DNA of 64,000 bases from positions 1 through 64,000 of the forward strand of contig NZ_JAIWJX010000002.1 in NCBI RefSeq assembly GCF_023149135.1, written 5' to 3'. The DNA comes from Fictibacillus marinisediminis (GTDB taxonomy: Bacteria > Bacillota > Bacilli > Bacillales > Fictibacillaceae). Made by a program: the position numbers and the translations under genes. The notes beneath the pieces were generated by a model that had not been told where the DNA came from, made no database searches, and saw only the letters and a list, made by a program, of their open reading frames with translations. Below, piece after piece: positions 63,101 through 64,000 of this stretch (its first letter is position 1; every line of letters starts with the position of its first letter).

Positions 63101-63697
63101 CTTCTGGGGGCTCAGCAGCATGGTTTTATTGACTCTGTTGGATTTGACCTTTATTCTCAAATGCTGCAGGAAGCCATTGAAGAAAGAAAAGGCGACAAGC
63201 CGAAGAAAACTGTGCCTGTGATTGATATCAATATTGAAGTGGATGCCTATATTCCTTCGACCTATATCGACGACAGCAAACAGAAGATTGACATGTACAA
63301 GCAATTTAAGGCGGCGAACTCCCTTGCTGATGTCGATGAGCTTCATGACAGTCTGATCGACCGTTTTGGCGATTATCCGGTTGAAGTGGAATGCTTGCTG
63401 TTAATTGCGAGGATTAAAGAGCTGGCCAAACAAGAAAGCGCGGACAGCATTGAGCAAAAAGGCGATACGGTAACCATCATGCTGTCGCAGGAAGCGACAG
63501 CGAAAATAGATGGTGCCAAGCTGTTTGATATCGTCAATAAGCTCGGCCGGTTCATTAATCTTGGTGTGGAAAAAGAAAGACTTAAAATATTATTTAACAA
63601 AAAACGCATCTCGGATAAAGAACTGCTTCAGGCAATGGAGCAGGTACTGAAGAAGCTAAAAAGCGTCAAAAAAGATAAAGCCAAGTCCAGATCATAA
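60164..63697 (+). CDS. mfd: Transcription-repair coupling factor Mfd
   Basis: Mfd removes stalled RNA polymerase and recruits UvrA. From ATG 60164 (GGGGGGAGG seven bases upstream) it has 1,177 residues, the same length as B. subtilis Mfd. In order: UvrB-homology region (about 1-330), the RNA-polymerase-interacting domain beginning near LKVGDYVVHVNHGIGKY (about 500), the RecG-like motor with Walker A GDVGYGKT at 650-657 and DEEQ at 751-754, the TATPIPRT motif III, QLRGRVGR motif VI, and the C-terminal autoinhibitory domain. AGG-rich ribosome-binding site; no terminator was recognised before spoVT. Confidence 0.98.
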   Translation: MLGLKKLYSKGDDFQAVLTGLKENLKEQLVAGLSGSARTLLIASLYEQTGQTQFVITHNLYQAQKLYEDLCSLLPEEEVFLYPVNDLISSEIAIASPELKAQRLEVLNFLAHKDKGVIIAPIAGVRRFLPPKSLWKQSQLEFETGMDLEVEHVLNTLVAIGYERVSMVSSPGEFSMRGGILDIYPLTERLPVRIELFDTEIDSIRFFEADTQRSDKKTEKILIGPAQEILLYSEQFETAVEKMEAGVASTLKKIKDKQVKETLVEHTAYEIGQFKEKQRFQGMYKYISLFYDEPASLLDYVPKDSIIVMDEVSRVQEMSNQLEKEEAEWHTSLLMQGEILTDIRLSQESDILQQAPFHKIYLSLFLRHVPHTNPQNIVNVESKGMQNFHGQLQVLKGELERWKKTGYTVVFLAANEERAKRLERVLADYEMEASLISGDTVLKPKVNQILIGDLSSGFESPKQKLAVITEEEVFTKKARRPVRSQKMSNAERIKSYSELKVGDYVVHVNHGIGKYLGIETLEIKGVHKDYLHIRYAGNDKLYVPVEQIDQVQKFVGSEAKEPKIYALGGSDWKKVKSKVKSSVQDIADDLIKLYAEREASVGYAFGKDGAEQQEFESSFPYQETDDQLRAINEIKVDMERTRPMDRLLCGDVGYGKTEVAIRAAFKAVMDGKQVAFLVPTTILAQQHYETFRERFAEFPITIGSLSRFRSKKEQSEVTKGLKNGTVDIVIGTHRLLSKDVQYHDLGLLIIDEEQRFGVTHKEKIKRLKSNVDVLTLTATPIPRTLHMSMLGVRDLSVIETPPENRFPVQTYVVEYNASLVREAIERELGRGGQVYFLYNRVETIDRMAEQIAALIPDVRVAAAHGQMSENELESVMLDFLEGNTDVLVSTTIIETGVDIPNVNTLIVYDADKMGLSQLYQLRGRVGRSNRVAYAYFTYQRDKVLTEVAEKRLQAIKEFTELGSGFKIAMRDLSIRGAGNLLGAQQHGFIDSVGFDLYSQMLQEAIEERKGDKPKKTVPVIDINIEVDAYIPSTYIDDSKQKIDMYKQFKAANSLADVDELHDSLIDRFGDYPVEVECLLLIARIKELAKQESADSIEQKGDTVTIMLSQEATAKIDGAKLFDIVNKLGRFINLGVEKERLKILFNKKRISDKELLQAMEQVLKKLKSVKKDKAKSRS

Positions 63698-63855
63698 AGA
63701 GAAGCGGCACCCGGCCAAAAACAAAATGCTTTTGATGAATAGAACTCGCAAGGTAACAAATAATACTAGCAGGGAATGGAACAATCTTCAAAAGAAGGTT
63801 TCATTTATGTATTACATCCAGTGATTACACCATATGAAAGCGAGGGCATTATTCT

Positions 63856-64000
63856 ATGAAAGCAACAGGCATTGTACGCCGTATTGATGACCTTGGCCGG
63901 GTTGTTATACCGAAAGAGATTCGCCGTACGCTCCGCATCAGAGAAGGGGATCCACTTGAAATTTTTGTGGACAGGGATGGCGAAGTGATATTAAAAAAAT
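63856..64000 (+). CDS. spoVT: Stage V sporulation regulator SpoVT (5' part)
   Basis: The first 48 codons of an AbrB-like regulator that acts in the forespore on sigma-G genes; the rest lies beyond the window. The visible part is the swapped-hairpin DNA-binding domain: MKATGIVRRIDDLGRVVIPKEI followed by RRTLRIREGDPLEIFVDRDGEVILKK. It differs from AbrB at 44000 in the segment after RRTL, and RIDDLGR plus position after mfd identify SpoVT. A sigma-G promoter is expected upstream; TGAATA and AATACTA occur at 63736 and 63762 but 20 bp apart, longer than usual. Confidence 0.93.
   Translation, partial: MKATGIVRRIDDLGRVVIPKEIRRTLRIREGDPLEIFVDRDGEVILKK

Overview
The window is a chromosomal origin region of a spore-forming, low-GC Gram-positive rod (Bacillaceae, Bacillus or a close relative such as Fictibacillus; the genus is a guess from overall feel). 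Base 1 is the GTG start codon of dnaA. Gene order follows the Bacillus subtilis 0-6 degree region almost gene for gene. Sporulation genes (bofA, csfB, yabG, sspF, spoVG, fin, spoVT) confirm an endospore former.

Layout. 1-9066: replication core dnaA, oriC unwinding region, dnaN, rlbA, recF, remB, gyrB, gyrA. 9160-10248: an HD-GYP-type gene absent from this spot in B. subtilis. 10571-15493: first rRNA operon (16S-23S-5S, no tRNA in the spacer), followed by two arrays of a short core repeated every 21 bp. 15984-30481: yaaC, guaB, dacA, pdxST, serS (T-box leader plus a 120-bp tandem repeat), tRNA-Ser, dck/dgk, yaaI, tadA, SRP RNA, dnaX, yaaK, recR, yaaL, bofA. 30799-35796: second rRNA operon, again followed by the same 21-bp arrays. 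36514-43948: csfB, yaaO, tmk, darA, yaaR, holB, ricT, yabA, trmN6, yazA, rsmI. 44000-63697: abrB, metS, tatD, yabE, rnmV, rsmA, yabG, veg, sspF, ispE, purR, ridA, spoVG, glmU, prs, ctc, pth, fin, mfd. 63856-end: the first 48 codons of spoVT.

How the genes work together. The origin block couples initiation (DnaA, oriC, DnaN, and the brake YabA further down) to topology (GyrAB) and repair (RecF, RecR, Mfd). DnaX and HolB are clamp-loader subunits. Two rRNA operons, the SRP RNA, aminoacyl-tRNA synthetases (SerS, MetS), rRNA/tRNA modification and maturation enzymes (RsmA, RsmI, TrmN6, RnmV, TadA) and Pth form a translation block close to the origin, where gene dosage is highest. Nucleotide genes (guaB, dck, dgk, tmk, prs, purR) are interspersed. 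AbrB, SpoVG, RemB, RicT, CsfB, Fin, BofA and SpoVT are developmental regulators; visible Spo0A boxes (abrB), a sigma-H-like promoter (spoVG) and a sigma-B-like promoter (ctc) fit their known control.

Most coding content is ordinary and confidently assigned. The unexplained material is non-coding: (i) paired, strictly 21-bp-phased GCANGTAA arrays downstream of both rRNA operons; (ii) a near-perfect 120-bp tandem repeat between the serS T-box terminator and serS; (iii) a nested inverted-repeat element flanked by 12-bp direct repeats upstream of glmU; (iv) a one-mismatch parS-like site inside yaaC; (v) an insertion in the 16S-23S spacer of operon 2. No insertion sequence, prophage, CRISPR array or defence system was seen.
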